Shown in pieces: positions 13,147 to 13,589 of a stretch of DNA of 13,589 bases. The translations under genes were made by a program, and so were the position numbers. The stretch's first letter is position 1. Every line of letters begins with the position of its first letter. The notes under the pieces are model-generated. The model was not told the origin of the DNA. It did not search any database and saw only the letters and a list, made by a program, of their open reading frames with translations. Source of the stretch: Anammoximicrobium sp032229885 (GTDB lineage Bacteria > Planctomycetota > Planctomycetia > Pirellulales > Pirellulaceae); assembly GCA_032229885.1 (NCBI GenBank), contig JAVYAJ010000240.1, forward strand, positions 1 to 13,589. Direction: 5' to 3'.

Positions 13147-13468
13147 ATTTCCACCTCCTCTCCGGCGACCAGCAATCGCTCCCGTTCCTTCTCTCCGATC
13201 ACCAAGATGTATACTTCGTTGGCGGCCTCGTCGAGGTCATACAAGACTCGAAAGCGGTTGCCCGGCCAAAACGAGTCTCCCATCGAGCCGAAAACGCTGC
13301 CGGTTGGCGTAGCGGTTTCCGGTTTCTAGCCTCGACGCCCGGCTCGAACAACAACTGTTCCTCGATCTTCTCGCGGATGAGCCCGTGGTGCTTCGCATCG
13401 ATGACTCCCAGGTGCTCGTTCACAGCGGGAGGATAAATCAGGGTGTACGGTGGGCGGCGCGCCATCAT
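13143..13468 (-). pseudogene. RelE/ParE-type toxin gene with a single-base frameshift
   Basis: From ATG 13468 the frame encodes YTLIYPPAVNEHLGVID, HHGLIREKIEEQLLFEP and NRKPLRQPAAFSARWETRFG, matching RelE/ParE-superfamily toxins (ribosome-dependent mRNA interferases or gyrase poisons). The frame then leaves the family pattern and stops at 13199. Shifting frame near 13261-13267, as if one C of a GGCCCGGG were lost, restores NRFRVLYDLDEAANEVYIL and VIGEKERERLLVAGEEVEI, ending in a TGA that overlaps the antitoxin ATG. The full-length product would be about 108 residues, normal for the family. Either the toxin is inactivated, or the assembly has an indel in a G/C run, or a programmed shift occurs. 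Confidence 0.82.
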
Positions 13469-13475
13469 GGCCCTA

Positions 13476-13504
13476 ATTGTACTGCGCCATTCTTTTCTAG
13501 TCGA
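13476..13504 (-). promoter_or_regulatory. Candidate promoter of the toxin-antitoxin pair
   Basis: On the minus strand TCGACT (13504-13499) and TACAAT (13481-13476) are spaced by 17 bp, a plausible sigma-70-type promoter. The expected RNA start is around 13469, at or next to the toxin ATG (13468), so the transcript would be leaderless or nearly so. No strong ribosome site precedes that ATG. Confidence 0.4.
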
Positions 13505-13589
13505 TTTTCGCTAGCAGTAGAGCGCGAATGGAAGCGAGTAGCTCGTGTGGGTAGCGCAGAAGCATCCATGTGAGGTACTTACGAGATTC

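Noticed and set aside
9748..13589. Integron cassette array
   Set aside because: Co-oriented small genes with toxin-antitoxin pairs suggested it, but the gaps lack paired GTTRRRY/RYYYAAC attC cores and no integrase is present.

Overview
The window comes from a GC-rich bacterium, most probably a planctomycete. The strongest sign is an SLA1-homology-1 (SHD1) domain at the N-terminus of an exported protein, a combination I know mainly from Planctomycetes. Supporting signs are a large exported glycoside hydrolase, short palindromic intergenic repeats of a kind I associate with that phylum, and a Planctomycete-style mix of toxin-antitoxin, TM2 and immunity genes. No rRNA, tRNA or CRISPR array was seen.

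Layout. (1) 1-457: no supportable gene. (2) 458-5104, minus strand, transcribed right to left: an exported LPP20/FlgT-N-like protein (5104-4424), a second exported protein with a coiled C-terminus (4140-3307), a third small exported protein (3310-2786, GTGA overlap with the previous gene), a two-helix DUF350 membrane protein (2547-2323), and a large exported SHD1 protein whose hydrophobic export segment is built from a 15-bp tandem repeat (2284-458). All four soluble members appear to share one small alpha/beta domain type. I read the set as an uncharacterised cell-envelope module organised around DUF350. (3) 5105-5908: a divergent intergenic region with a 100-bp MITE-like element and two minisatellites. 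(4) 5909-9346, plus strand: a 1145-residue secreted multidomain clan GH-A glycoside hydrolase. (5) 9347-9747: a convergent intergenic region with repeats. (6) 9748-13468, minus strand: a block of small accessory genes. Right to left these are a frameshifted RelE/ParE-type toxin overlapping an intact Phd-type antitoxin, an orphan Imm53 immunity protein, a small two-helix membrane protein, a TM2-domain gene with a damaged start, a mazEF-type pair with a plausible autoregulated promoter, and a pair made of a three-helix membrane protein and a Cys-rich small protein.

How it works together. The left half looks like envelope biology: one inner-membrane DUF350 protein plus four exported partners, beside a secreted polysaccharide-degrading enzyme that is transcribed divergently and may be unrelated. 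The right half looks like an accessory strip of selfish and competition genes in different states of repair. Family assignments rest on motif recognition by eye. The LPP20/FlgT-N-like assignment for the four exported proteins is the least certain and the most consequential.
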